Shown: piece after piece, positions 16,228 to 25,187 of the stretch
How positions within the stretch are numbered: the first letter of the stretch is position 1
How the letters are laid out: each line of letters begins with the position of its first letter
DNA from: Propionibacteriaceae bacterium
Lineage (GTDB): Bacteria > Actinomycetota > Actinomycetes > Propionibacteriales > Propionibacteriaceae
NCBI GenBank assembly: GCA_031285505.1
Contig: JAITVZ010000108.1
Coordinates: 1-32,755 of the forward strand
Reading direction: 5' to 3'
DNA length: 32,755 bases
The notes under the pieces: model-generated
What the model was told of the DNA's origin: nothing
Database searches by the model: none
What the model saw: the letters and a program-made list of their open reading frames with translations, nothing else
Program-made: the position numbers and the translations under genes

Positions 16228-17154
16228 ATGGCTCAGATTTATCTGGCTGGAGGTTGTTTCTGGGGCTTGGAGGCCTATCTGGCCGCCATTCCCGGGGTGA
16301 CGGGAACGCGCGTCGGCTATGCCGGTGGCGTGCTGGCCGACCCGACCTATGCGGCGGTATCAACTGGCACGACCGGCCACGCCGAGACGGTCGAGGTCAG
16401 TTATGATCCGGCGGTCATCCGCCTTGATGACCTGCTGTTTCTCTTCTTCGCGGTGATCGATCCGACGCAGGTCAATCGCCAAGGCGCCGATGTCGGCAGC
16501 CAATACCGCAGCGCCATCTATTACGTCGATCCCGACGACGAGCCGGTGATCAGGGGCCTGATCGATGAGGTAGCGGCCCGCTGGTCGGCGCCCTTGGCCA
16601 CTCAAGTCGAGCCCCTGACCAGCTTCTATCCAGCTGAGGATTACCACCAGCGCTACTTGGACAAGAATCCGGGGGGCTACTGCCACATTCCGGCCAGCAG
16701 CATCGCCGCTGTGGTCAAGAAGGCTGGCCTGATCCGCCAGATCAGGGCCCTTGATCGCCAGGCCTATGCCATCACTCAGGATGAGGCGACCGAGGCGCCC
16801 TTCACCAACGAATACGATCACACTTTCGAGCCGGGCATCTATGTCGATCGGGTGTCGGGCCAGCCATTGTTCATGGCGGCCGACAAATACGACTCCGGTT
16901 GCGGTTGGCCGGCCTTCTCCCGGCCAATCAGCGCCGATTTGCTGACGAGGCGGGCCGATCATCGACTGTCGCGCCAGCGGGTCGAGGTTCGGGCGGCCGG
17001 GTCGGATTCACATCTGGGGCATGTCTTCGAGGATGGGCCCCAGGAACTGGGTGGGCTGCGCTACTGCATCAATTCGGCGGCGCTGCGCTTTGTGCCCCTG
17101 GATCAGATGGCGGAGCAAGGCTACGGCGATCTGGTGGCGGCGGCCTCGGCCTGA
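16228..17154 (+). CDS. msrAB: Fused methionine sulfoxide reductase MsrA-MsrB
   Basis: The 308-residue protein joins MsrA (residues about 1-160; nucleophile C10 in GGCFWG, and [12 protein letters not shown]) to MsrB (about 175-300; [22 protein letters not shown], nucleophile C280 in [11 protein letters not shown]). It reduces both S- and R-methionine sulfoxide in oxidised proteins. No signal peptide is present, so it acts in the cytoplasm. AGAGGAG five bases before the ATG at 16228 decides this start over the ATG at 16204. MsrB lacks the zinc CxxC pairs, as many do. The second tandem-repeat element lies about 95 bases upstream and may affect its expression. Confidence 0.94.
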   Translation: MAQIYLAGGCFWGLEAYLAAIPGVTGTRVGYAGGVLADPTYAAVSTGTTGHAETVEVSYDPAVIRLDDLLFLFFAVIDPTQVNRQGADVGSQYRSAIYYVDPDDEPVIRGLIDEVAARWSAPLATQVEPLTSFYPAEDYHQRYLDKNPGGYCHIPASSIAAVVKKAGLIRQIRALDRQAYAITQDEATEAPFTNEYDHTFEPGIYVDRVSGQPLFMAADKYDSGCGWPAFSRPISADLLTRRADHRLSRQRVEVRAAGSDSHLGHVFEDGPQELGGLRYCINSAALRFVPLDQMAEQGYGDLVAAASA

Positions 17155-17199
17155 CGCGACCCAACCTCTTGCCACCGGCGTCTAAGATCGGTCATGGAG

Positions 17200-17278
17200 A
17201 GATGGCTGATTCCAAGTCGTTGAGGCCTGTCTGACGCTCAGGAGGCGTTATGGCGGCATTGCTGCTCGGTTAGTGGAC
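17200..17278. repeat. 79-bp diverged repeat, copy A
   Basis: This stretch aligns without gaps to 20445-20523 at about 63 of 79 positions. Both copies keep a frame reading DSK[S/P]LRPV, but copy A then meets a TGA. It starts with an ATG preceded by GGAGAG, so it may be the decayed 5' end of a duplicated gene. Confidence 0.6.
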
Positions 17279-17389
17279 ATCCAGTCCACTTCACTGGCGT
17301 GCCTTGACACAACACCACCTGAGCGCCACACAGATGACCAGCCTTTGGAATCAATCATCTAGCAGATTCACCAGTGATTGGAGACGGCG

Positions 17390-18184
17390 ATGGAGATGGG
17401 TTTGACGGGCCAGCGGGCCCTGGTGACCGGTTCGAGCAAGGGCATCGGCAAGGCCATCGCCTTGGGGCTAGCGGCGGAGGGAGTCGATGTCATCGTCAAC
17501 GGTCGCCACGCCGACGAGGTTGAGGCGGTCATCGCCGCGATTCGCCAGGCTGCGCCGGCCACCAATCCGCAGGCGGCAGTTGCCGATCTGTCTCGGGCCG
17601 AGGATCGCGAAGCCGTGATTGCCGCCCATCCTGACATCGACATTCTGGTCAACAACATGGGCATCTTTGAGCCGATGTCCTACTGGGACATCACACCGGC
17701 GATCTGGCAGAAGTTCTTCGAGACCAATGTCTTGGCTGGTGACGCTTTGGCGCGGGCCTATCTGCCGGGCATGTTGAACCGTGATCAAGGCCGGGTCATC
17801 TTCATCGCCAGCGAGGAGGCAATCATGCCCTCAGGCGAGATGGCCCAATACTCGATGACCAAGACGATGAATCTGTCCTTGGCCAAGTCACTGTCGAAGT
17901 TGACCAGGGGCGGGCAGGTGACGGTCAACACGGTCATGCCCGGTTCAACACTGACTGAGGGGGTGGCTGACATGTTGCAGACGATGTACGCCGATTCGGG
18001 CCTGCCACAGAGCCAATGGGAGTCCGATTTCATGGCTCATCATCGGCCGCTGTCACAGATCCAACGTCTGATTCGACCAGAGGAGATCGCCCGCTTGGTG
18101 GTCTTTGTCGCCAGCCCGCAGGCCGGCGCCTTTTCGGGGGCAGCCCTGCGGATGGATGGCGGTTTGGTGCCGACCATTTTCTAG
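17390..18184 (+). CDS. SDR-family NAD(P)-dependent oxidoreductase
   Basis: The 264-residue protein is a classical short-chain dehydrogenase. The cofactor loop TGSSKGIG is at residues 13-20, with NGRH after the second strand and NNMG as the NNAG motif. The catalytic set is S141 and Y154xxxK158 in QYSMTK. GGAG six bases before the ATG at 17390 supports this start; TTG 17378 is also open. Residues after the active site (MPGSTLTEGV and LIRPEEIARLVVFVASPQ) are typical. No neighbouring pathway gene hints at its substrate; it is flanked by non-coding stretches. Confidence 0.9.
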   Translation: MEMGLTGQRALVTGSSKGIGKAIALGLAAEGVDVIVNGRHADEVEAVIAAIRQAAPATNPQAAVADLSRAEDREAVIAAHPDIDILVNNMGIFEPMSYWDITPAIWQKFFETNVLAGDALARAYLPGMLNRDQGRVIFIASEEAIMPSGEMAQYSMTKTMNLSLAKSLSKLTRGGQVTVNTVMPGSTLTEGVADMLQTMYADSGLPQSQWESDFMAHHRPLSQIQRLIRPEEIARLVVFVASPQAGAFSGAALRMDGGLVPTIF

Positions 18185-18631
18185 ATGGGTCGAGTGCACC
18201 TTGGCGATCGTGATTTCGGCCCAATGGCCTACCTGCACACCTGCACTCCCATCGCTGGTTGAACCCCAGCCACGGCACCAAAATGCAGCAACGCACCAGC
18301 AGCAGTCAGCCCAATGGATTACCCCCTCCAAGCCGAAGGGTTATCTATGTAGCTGCCGTGTCCGGTGGTTAGTGTCACTGCCTGGATTGGCCAGGACCAG
18401 GACTCCAAAATCTGACGGCTGCGGGTGGATGCTGGCATCGTTCTTTGGGTTATGGCACTGGTTCGGCAGTGAATCGTGACCACAACCTGAAGAACCCGAC
18501 GCCACCCGGTGAAAAGAAGGCGGTTTCTTTGAGTTACGGCAGCCAAATGGATAGCCCCTGGAACCCCGGGGAAGCCCGCAGAGTCCACGTCAGCTGATAA
18601 GATGTCCGACAGCTGCATTCGAGGAGACTTA
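18185..18631. other. Intergenic stretch without recognised gene
   Basis: About 450 bases with short open frames on both strands that show no recognisable domain. It presumably holds the promoter of the secreted-protein pair that follows; TAAGAT at 18643-18648 is a weak -10 candidate. Confidence 0.4.
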
Positions 18632-18673
18632 ATGCCGTCACGTAAGATACAGGGAGATGTATTGGGGGTCTAG
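18632..18673 (+). CDS. Possible 13-codon leader ORF before the WXG protein
   Basis: GAGGAG lies six bases before an ATG opening MPSRKIQGDVLGV, which ends with a TAG two bases before the GTG start at 18676 but in another frame. It might couple translation to the next gene, or the true N-terminus of that gene may begin here if a base was lost. Confidence 0.2.
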   Translation: MPSRKIQGDVLGV

Positions 18674-18675
18674 GC

Positions 18676-19860
18676 GTGCCATTCGTAGGGATGTCTCCTG
18701 GCCAGATCAAGCTTGCGGCGCAGCACATGATATCGAAAGCCGAAGAGCTTGCCGCTCTGGAATCTCGTATCGATCGTCTGATTGCTGAAGCCCGAAATCA
18801 TTGGCATGGGCCCGATCTTGAGGCATTTGCCTATCGATGGTCGTGCGGCGATAGAGTCAGGATGGCGACAGCCATCCGCCACGTGCGTGAACAAGCCTCT
18901 GCCCTGGAGCGCCAAGCAGCGGCCCAGTTGGATGCCAGTGCCGCAGACGGCTCGTTGCCGGCAAGGCCTTTTGTGCCCGCCGGCGTCAATCCCGGTGGGC
19001 GGTTGCCGGGGGATGGCTTGCCCTTGTCATCTGCTGGTGGCGTGCAATTGGACACCGAGGGATCGCCATTCGGTGGCAATCCCTTCAACCAAGAAGGCCA
19101 AAATCCCTTTGGGGATACGGAAAATGCTGTTGACTGGAGGATTCCTCCGCCCAAGCCGACACCCGAGGTTCCCAGTAATCCTCCAGCGCCGTTGGATGGA
19201 TTCAGCATGGGTAATCCGTCGAAGCCGCATATTCCCTGGGATGAGGACTATGTATGGGGTAGTGAAGATGCCAATTTTGGGGATGGATTGAATTGGGCAC
19301 TTTGGCAGGGGGCAGCCGTTGCTGGTCGTATGAAAGGGCTGGATGATGCAGTGGATATGTACGATCATTATCGTGGAAATACTGGGAATCCTGCATCGTT
19401 CGATTATGAGGAAGCCTGCGATGAAGATAAGTCCATCAAGAAGAATGTGGATACAGAGATCGCCAGGATAAAGGCGGCCGCCGACGCATATGCCCAAGCC
19501 GGATACTCAAGTTTCCCAATGGTTGGCGAGCCTCGTGAAAGTATTGTTTACCCAGAGACAGAGAACTGGCAAAAGGCCATTGGTGGATATCAACAGTGGA
19601 GTAGTGCGAATGTTTGGGTCGAGGGGGACAAGGTGACTATGGTGGTGACAGTTCACGCCGAGGACCACTATAACTTCAATAGCGGTCAGTCGGATATTGC
19701 CTCTGGGGTGCCTGATGACGCCAACGGACGTTTTACTAGCATCGGATGGGCGAAGCCATTTGACAGCTCGGGGTCGGTCACTCGGACGGTGACCTGGACT
19801 GTTGGTGATCCTGGGCAGGCCGTCATCGGTGGTGGCGAGTCTGATCATTCGGAGCGATAA
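18676..19860 (+). CDS. WXG100-type secreted protein with unknown C-terminal module
   Basis: The first 90 residues form two amphipathic helices around a WHG turn at residues 43-45 (SRIDRLIAEARNHWHGPDLE), the signature of ESX/type VII substrates. A Pro/Gly/Asn-rich linker follows (about 95-185), then a C-terminal domain of about 200 residues with EACDEDKSIKKNV, NWQKAIGGYQQWSSA, HAEDHYNFNSGQSDIASG and NGRFTSIGWAKPF. There is no signal peptide, as expected for this route. The layout is that of a polymorphic toxin or effector, but no catalytic motif can be named. Its TAA overlaps the ATG of a lipoprotein gene, which could encode a partner or immunity protein. No type VII secretion gene is in the window. 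The GTG start has GGGGG seven bases upstream. Confidence 0.65.
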   Translation: MPFVGMSPGQIKLAAQHMISKAEELAALESRIDRLIAEARNHWHGPDLEAFAYRWSCGDRVRMATAIRHVREQASALERQAAAQLDASAADGSLPARPFVPAGVNPGGRLPGDGLPLSSAGGVQLDTEGSPFGGNPFNQEGQNPFGDTENAVDWRIPPPKPTPEVPSNPPAPLDGFSMGNPSKPHIPWDEDYVWGSEDANFGDGLNWALWQGAAVAGRMKGLDDAVDMYDHYRGNTGNPASFDYEEACDEDKSIKKNVDTEIARIKAAADAYAQAGYSSFPMVGEPRESIVYPETENWQKAIGGYQQWSSANVWVEGDKVTMVVTVHAEDHYNFNSGQSDIASGVPDDANGRFTSIGWAKPFDSSGSVTRTVTWTVGDPGQAVIGGGESDHSER

Positions 19861-20414
19861 TGCGCTTCACGCATTCTCTGAGAGAAGTAGCCCCCTCGCG
19901 GTCATCGCTCGCGAATCAAGCGGCATGGCGACCAGTGTGGTTAAGCCTGATGGTCATGGTTTTTCTAACAGTCACATTGACTGCCTGCACGGGTGCAACC
20001 CATTCAACCGATGAAAGGACTGGGGGCATGATTGCTCAAAAAGAGGGCTCTGGAGAATTGCGGACCGATGCCCAACCCCTGATAACACGTTTTCCCTTGA
20101 TTGGCCAGCCTGAATCGGTTGCTTGGTATTCAGGCACAATGTCGGGAGATGCTCCTGGCCCCAGCACGTACTGGATCGATGCTGTCATCACCGTCACACC
20201 TGATGTGGGAGATCGCTTGGCCGCGCTGGCAACGCAGCCGGTGTTGACTGCTCCTGATGTGGTGGAGGACCTAACCACCCAACTGCCAAGAGAGCTGATG
20301 ACTGGGCCTGATCTTGGTCCGGCTTTGACCAAAGATGGCGAACATGATTTTTGGGTGACGGCCTATTATTCTCCGTCTAGCAGGCAGCTGGTCATCACCG
20401 CTCTGGGGGAGTGA
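19860..20414 (+). CDS. Lipoprotein coupled to the WXG-type protein
   Basis: The 184-residue protein has a basic N-region, a hydrophobic core (LSLMVMVFLTVT) and the lipobox LTAC with C43, so it should be anchored outside the membrane. The mature part includes TRFPLIGQPESVAWYSGT, APGPSTYWIDAVI and the ending QLVITALGE, suggesting a small beta-rich domain. It starts within the stop codon of the upstream gene (TAATG), so the two are translated together. By context it may protect against, or help display, the upstream protein. No family name is known to me. Confidence 0.7.
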   Translation: MRFTHSLREVAPSRSSLANQAAWRPVWLSLMVMVFLTVTLTACTGATHSTDERTGGMIAQKEGSGELRTDAQPLITRFPLIGQPESVAWYSGTMSGDAPGPSTYWIDAVITVTPDVGDRLAALATQPVLTAPDVVEDLTTQLPRELMTGPDLGPALTKDGEHDFWVTAYYSPSSRQLVITALGE

Positions 20415-20444
20415 GGAGAGTCCCCTTCAGCCGTTCAGCTGCCA

Positions 20445-20523
20445 AGATGATTGATTCCAAGCCATTGCGGCCTGTTCGACGCCCAGGGGGCGTTTTGACG
20501 GAGTTCCTGCTCGGCCAGTGGAC
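20445..20523. repeat. 79-bp diverged repeat, copy B
   Basis: Matches 17200-17278 without gaps at about 80 percent. Here the frame stays open after DSKPLRPV, continuing RRPGGVLTEFLLGQWTPVD, which looks protein-like. The flanks of the two copies are unrelated. Confidence 0.6.
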
Positions 20524-20630
20524 GCCCGTCGACCAACGGCATCGCGGCGAGGCGTCGCCTTCGGTCTCAACCCAGCCACCAATTTCTGATACAAGACACC
20601 AGGTTGGCCCGAGGTTCCTGGCCGCAGCCC

Positions 20631-20931
20631 TCAGGCCGTGGCCAATTCGGTCAGCAAAGCCGGACTACTGATCTTGGCCACCGTTGAGCCGACGAAGGCG
20701 AGGCCATCCCGGGTGACCAAATAGTCGGCATCAACGATCTCAGCGCTGGCGCGGATCAGGCCATCATCAAAGTCTGGTTCAGTGCTGAAAGCAGCTCGAC
20801 GGCGTTCATCCCCCTCGCCTGACGCGCCTTGCTATCACCTCACCCGATCCCAGCCATGCACGCAAACATCTTCCGGCGCGGAGGACCAGCGCTTAGGCGA
20901 GTCATGCTATTCGGAATGTTACCGCTCCCAT
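20631..20931 (-). pseudogene. Degraded toxin-antitoxin locus with PIN-domain end
   Basis: On the minus strand the frame ending at 20631 reads FDDGLIRASAEIVDADYLVT then RDGLAFVGSTVAKISSPALL. This is the C-terminal half of a PIN-domain toxin, with the DD and TRD motifs. The N-terminal half is gone or frameshifted around 20790-20815. Upstream, an ATG at 20931 opens MGAVTFRIA then stops, resembling the first residues of a ribbon-helix-helix antitoxin. This looks like a dead toxin-antitoxin module. The PIN call is good; the antitoxin call is tentative. Confidence 0.45.
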
Positions 20932-21327
20932 ATGATCCACTCACCATGATTCAGATATTTCAATGCAGGTTCAGCTGGATCGACTCACGAAATCATCGAG
21001 GGGCGCCAACCATCAACACCCATTCGTCCTGTCTGCTCTTCTTGCGAGCAATGAGCGTGACCTGATTGAGGCAGACAGTAGATGTCAGTCGAGTTCACCA
21101 ACATTCATTGAGTCGCGGGTGGCTCGCCGGGCCGCAGAGTGTTTTTCGCTCGCGAGCGGGTGGCCATCTTGAGCCTGATGCCGGGCCGCAGACCTTCTTG
21201 CCCGGAAGCAGGTAGGTGTGGGTCTGGTCGTGACAGATCGGGGGGACTGACGATTCGCCATGAATCGCCAACATTGCGACTAACACACTGATTCGTTCTT
21301 GGGGTTGGGGAACAGAGGACGTGGAGC
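20932..21327. other. Region upstream of the pilus operon
   Basis: Nearly 400 bases with no supportable gene. GCCGGGCCGCAGA occurs twice (about 21127 and 21180), and GCTCGCGAGC near 21153 is a perfect 10-base palindrome. The pilus promoter should lie here, but no convincing -35/-10 pair was found. Confidence 0.4.
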
Positions 21328-21333
21328 GTGCCG

Positions 21334-24204
21334 ATGCGGCGACTGAAGAACGGTGGGACCGTCGTAACCAAGACGGGTTGGCCAAACAGGCCAACGGTGA
21401 CCACCGATGGACCTTTGGTCGCAGTGGCACAGGGCTTGGCGGCGACCAGCGGCGCCCACCGACCGATGCCTCACCGCCGCACCGCCAGGCCCATCGCTGC
21501 CCTGGTCGCACTTTTCCTCCTGCTTGGCTTGATCCCGAATGCCCACAGCGCCGCCGATGAGCCGACGCCGTCGGCAGGGGTGATGGCCGCCGCTGCCTCG
21601 GTTGATTCCGGCCTGCTCAACCAGCTCCGCGACGCTGCCTTGGGCGCCAGCTTCCGGATCGACCCGCCGTCGCCGATCATCCCCGACAACTGGCGGAAGA
21701 TCCGTCAGACAACTGTCGACGGGGTCAAATATGTCTTTCTGGTCTATATCGGCACCTACTCCGGCACAGGTTCCTTCAAAAAACAGATTCAGTTCGGCCC
21801 CAACACCGATTACAACGTTTCGGATCTGCGGGCCGATATGACCCGGCTCTACGAGAACAGTGACTTCCCGACCATCAACGCCATGGCCGTCCAGTCGAGC
21901 CTGGGTGACCATAGCAGCCTGACCGCCATTTCCGAGCCGACCACCAGGCGAGCCGCCGATTCCAACGGACAGGATGTCTACTTCGCACTCAGCCGCAAGG
22001 ACGTCGTCGATTGGAACTCCAATTATTCGAACCCGCCGTCGACGGTCAAGCCGGGCGACGAGCGTCCGCCGAAGTACACCTGGAAGCGAGACTTCGAGGA
22101 CTATCCCCAGTCGGATGGCATGCCAGTGTCAATGCTGCTGCGCACCGCCTCAGTCGGCTACAACGGGAACACCAACTATGTGACGGGCATCAGCGCCCGT
22201 GGTCACAGCATGAATTACGGCGTGGTGACGATGGCCGGAGCCTACCAGGTCTACAACGCATCGCCGGGCGTCTGGGTCTCAACCGCCCCGCCAACGCCCG
22301 CCACGCACACAGTGGAGTTCAAGCTGGTCGATCAGTCGGGACAGCCGGTCAGCGGGGCTGCGCCAGCAACGGCCACCGTCAATCATGGCGGGTCTTACGC
22401 GCTGGCGGCCAACCAGTTTCCGACAGTTCCCGGCTACACCTACGTTCACTGGCGCGATGGTAATGGCGCCGCCCAGCAAGGGTCGGTCAACCTCAGCAAT
22501 GTTGTGGCCGACAAGACCGTCTACCTGGTCTACGCCCGCTCCGCCCAGGTGCCACAGGTGACGGTGACAGTCAAATACCTGATGGAGGGTGACGAGTCGA
22601 CGACGGTTCAGGCCGATCAGACCTATCAGATTCCCCAGAACAGCCAGGTCAACTGGGTGGTCGGTGGCGTTCAGGTGCCGAATTCATTGCCTGGCCCAAC
22701 CGGTGGTTATGTGCAGTACGCCAACCGCTGGAAGGACCCGGCCAGCGGCATCTATCAGGATGCGCGAGAGGCGGTCCGCCTATCGATTGGCACGACGGAC
22801 AAGACGATCTATCTGCTCTACAAGACCACGGCGACCGCCAACGCCACCATCACCGTGCGATATCTGCAAAAGGATTCCAGCAACCCCCCTTTGAGGAGCG
22901 ACGACAAATTCAGTAGATCGATGTACGGCCAGTTCTACATGTGCGCCCCCGGTTCGACTGTCTACGATGATCCCTTATGCAAAAGTGGCGCTGAACTGCC
23001 GCTGATGATTGGCAGTCTCAAGCTGGACTCTTGGGAGGCCAACGGTGGCTCTCGGCCACAGCCGGTCAGGCCGATCGGCAACGCCAATTTCATCTCAGTG
23101 AACGTCTCAACGGTCCTCAAAGACAACGGCACCATCACCCTCTACTACGTCCCCACCCAGACCAGCGTCACGGTCAAGTACGTCGACACCGGCGGCGTCC
23201 CATTGCTGGCCGACCGAGTGCTGCCGGTCGACTTCAATAGCACGCTCAACCTGACCAGCGAGCAGCATCCGGCCACCATCGGCGATTACCAGTTCAAGCA
23301 CTGGACTGACGGCGAGACCGGGGCGCCGCAGACGACCACCCCGGTCAGCCTGCCGGTCGACACCACACCGCGGACGCTCAACCTGGTCTATCAGCAGGTT
23401 CACACCATCACCGTGCGCTACGTCGACGCCGACGGCAAACCTCTGGGTGATCCCAGCACTGTCAACTATCCAGTCGATGCCGGCGACGCCTTCACCTTGG
23501 CCCCGGCCCAGATCCCCAGCTTCTCCGGTTACGGCTACCTCCGCTGGCGCGACCCCCAGGGCGACAGCCACAACGCCTTGAGCGAGCCGGTCAGCCTGGA
23601 CAGCGTCAGCGCTAACGGCACGATCGAACTGGTCTATGGTCTGGCTGGGCCGGTGGCAGTCAGCAGCACCGTTGATTCCTACCGCGCCCAGGACAAGTCG
23701 CGTGACTTCAGCTACACGATCTTTTTCCTTGATGGGCTGAACAATCCCTTGCCTGCGGGCACGACCTTCGCCTACACCGGTGGCAGTAGCGAGCCGACTG
23801 TCGCCGCGCCGCCAGCCGGGCAACTGGTCTTGGACGACGATGGCAAGGCGACCTTCACCCTGCGCCATGGACAATCGATCGACATTTCCCAGATCATGCC
23901 TGACACCCGTTTCCGCGTCGTTGAGAACGAGAACCCGATATTCACCACCAAGTTGACGCTGATCGATCAGGACTCCGCCGACCCGAGCGGCTATCCGGGC
24001 GGGCTCGACTCCGGCTATTTGATGATGGGCAGCCACGGCATGGGCTGGATCCTCAGTTACGTCAACCGCCACGCCATCCCGGTGCCCTCGGGTGTCGATC
24101 CGGCCACCGAGGGTCAGTCCTTCCTGGCCGTCGCCGCTCTGCTGCTGGCCGCCCTGGCAATCGGCGGCGTGGCCTGGGGCTGGCGGCGGGGGAGGCGGAT
24201 GTGA
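21334..24204 (+). CDS. Large repeat-containing pilus adhesin (tip-like)
   Basis: The protein is about 956 residues. A hydrophobic secretion segment (IAALVALFLLLGLIPNAHSA) lies near residues 52-73, preceded by an unusually long N-region; the ATG at 21466 would give a normal signal peptide but has no ribosome-binding site, whereas ATG 21334 has GGAG seven bases ahead. An N-terminal domain of about 240 residues is followed by five MucBP-like repeats (VTVKYLMEG, ITVRYLQKD, VTVKYVDTG, ITVRYVDADG, each ending near VYLVY/LNLVYQ). Next comes a pilin-like domain and a C-terminal anchor: IPVPSGV, a membrane helix and WRRGRRM. It is the first gene of the pilus operon, in the position of Cpa in streptococcal FCT regions. 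It probably binds host or surface ligands. Confidence 0.85.
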   Translation: MRRLKNGGTVVTKTGWPNRPTVTTDGPLVAVAQGLAATSGAHRPMPHRRTARPIAALVALFLLLGLIPNAHSAADEPTPSAGVMAAAASVDSGLLNQLRDAALGASFRIDPPSPIIPDNWRKIRQTTVDGVKYVFLVYIGTYSGTGSFKKQIQFGPNTDYNVSDLRADMTRLYENSDFPTINAMAVQSSLGDHSSLTAISEPTTRRAADSNGQDVYFALSRKDVVDWNSNYSNPPSTVKPGDERPPKYTWKRDFEDYPQSDGMPVSMLLRTASVGYNGNTNYVTGISARGHSMNYGVVTMAGAYQVYNASPGVWVSTAPPTPATHTVEFKLVDQSGQPVSGAAPATATVNHGGSYALAANQFPTVPGYTYVHWRDGNGAAQQGSVNLSNVVADKTVYLVYARSAQVPQVTVTVKYLMEGDESTTVQADQTYQIPQNSQVNWVVGGVQVPNSLPGPTGGYVQYANRWKDPASGIYQDAREAVRLSIGTTDKTIYLLYKTTATANATITVRYLQKDSSNPPLRSDDKFSRSMYGQFYMCAPGSTVYDDPLCKSGAELPLMIGSLKLDSWEANGGSRPQPVRPIGNANFISVNVSTVLKDNGTITLYYVPTQTSVTVKYVDTGGVPLLADRVLPVDFNSTLNLTSEQHPATIGDYQFKHWTDGETGAPQTTTPVSLPVDTTPRTLNLVYQQVHTITVRYVDADGKPLGDPSTVNYPVDAGDAFTLAPAQIPSFSGYGYLRWRDPQGDSHNALSEPVSLDSVSANGTIELVYGLAGPVAVSSTVDSYRAQDKSRDFSYTIFFLDGLNNPLPAGTTFAYTGGSSEPTVAAPPAGQLVLDDDGKATFTLRHGQSIDISQIMPDTRFRVVENENPIFTTKLTLIDQDSADPSGYPGGLDSGYLMMGSHGMGWILSYVNRHAIPVPSGVDPATEGQSFLAVAALLLAALAIGGVAWGWRRGRRM

Positions 24205-25187
24205 CCGCCAACATCACGGCGCAAGGGTCGGTCCGCGACCAAAACAACGCCGATCACAGGCTGGTGTCCCGCACTATTGATTCTTGGCCTGCAGGGGTGG
24301 AGTCGGGTGTCGTCGATCGCCAGGCGGAGGATAGAGGCGGGCCGAACGCTCGTCGACTGACGACAACGTCGCGAGGCGCTGCAACTGGAATTAGCCCAGC
24401 AACGAATGCACAGGGTGGGGCAATAATTGAAGAAACTTGGGGCCCCCTGGGCGCTGGCCGCGACACGCGGGCGGCGACCGTGGCTGACTCTCCCGGCCAC
24501 CCGGGGGCCCCGGGGCGTCGCGGCGATCCCGGACCTGGCGGCGGTCCTGGGCTTGCCGGCGATTCGCAAGCCCCTGGACCTCGCGGTGATTCGCAGGTTG
24601 GAGGGCTGTCTGGGCCTAGCGGCGATTCGCAGGCCCCGGAGCTTCCGGAGCCTCGCGTCGCGTCGGCTGGCCCGGTCCGAGCTCAGCCTCCGAAGGCGTC
24701 GTTGGTCAAGGATCTCCTCTTCCTGATGCTGAAGATCGCCGCCATCGTCGCCGTTTTCGGCCTGCTCTTCGTCTTCGTCTTCGGCGCGATCCGCTACCCG
24801 GATCAGTCGATGTCGCCAGCGATCAAGAACGGTGACCTGGTGGTCTACTTCCGCCACGGGCAGGTCTACCACGCGCAGGATGCGGTGGCGCTGACCTACC
24901 AGGGGCAGTCGCAAGTGCGGCGGGTGGTGGCGGTAGCCGGCGACACGGTCGACATCACCGCCGACGGCCTGCTGGTCAACGGCGCGCTCCAACAAGAGCC
25001 GGAGATCATTGCGCCGACTCTGCCCTACGTCGGCGAGGTCGACTTCCCGTTGACGGTGCCGGCGGGCCACGTCTTCGTGCTGGCCGATGCCCGTGATGGC
25101 GCGACCGACAGCCGCGTCTACGGGCCGGTCGAAGAGGACGACATCCTCGGCAAGGTGATGCTGATCATCCGCCGCCGGGGGATCTGA
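24201..25187 (+). CDS. sipA: SipA-like type I signal peptidase with long N-terminal extension
   Basis: The 328-residue protein has a signal peptidase I domain after residue 165: a membrane anchor (LKIAAIVAVFGLLFVFVFG), the serine box with S203 in DQSMSPAIKNGD, the box RRVVAVAGDTVDI, and VLADARDGATDSRVYG. The catalytic lysine normally found before RVVAV is R240 here. Residues 1-165 form a cytoplasmic low-complexity tail with collagen-like GDPGPGGGPG and repeated GDSQ units. GGAGG five bases before the GTG and a GTGA overlap with the adhesin stop support the start. In streptococcal FCT regions SipA lacks both catalytic residues and acts as an assembly factor; here serine is kept. It may be a chaperone-like or altered protease for pilin processing. 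Confidence 0.85.
   Translation: MTANITAQGSVRDQNNADHRLVSRTIDSWPAGVESGVVDRQAEDRGGPNARRLTTTSRGAATGISPATNAQGGAIIEETWGPLGAGRDTRAATVADSPGHPGAPGRRGDPGPGGGPGLAGDSQAPGPRGDSQVGGLSGPSGDSQAPELPEPRVASAGPVRAQPPKASLVKDLLFLMLKIAAIVAVFGLLFVFVFGAIRYPDQSMSPAIKNGDLVVYFRHGQVYHAQDAVALTYQGQSQVRRVVAVAGDTVDITADGLLVNGALQQEPEIIAPTLPYVGEVDFPLTVPAGHVFVLADARDGATDSRVYGPVEEDDILGKVMLIIRRRGI

Noticed and set aside
20411..20671. 86-codon plus-strand frame after the lipoprotein
   Set aside because: Includes the 79-bp repeat and overlaps the end of the PIN remnant; no complete domain, so treated as a decayed repeat rather than a gene.
23107..24072. Minus-strand 321-codon frame
   Set aside because: Antisense shadow of the adhesin repeats with no domain or start signal.
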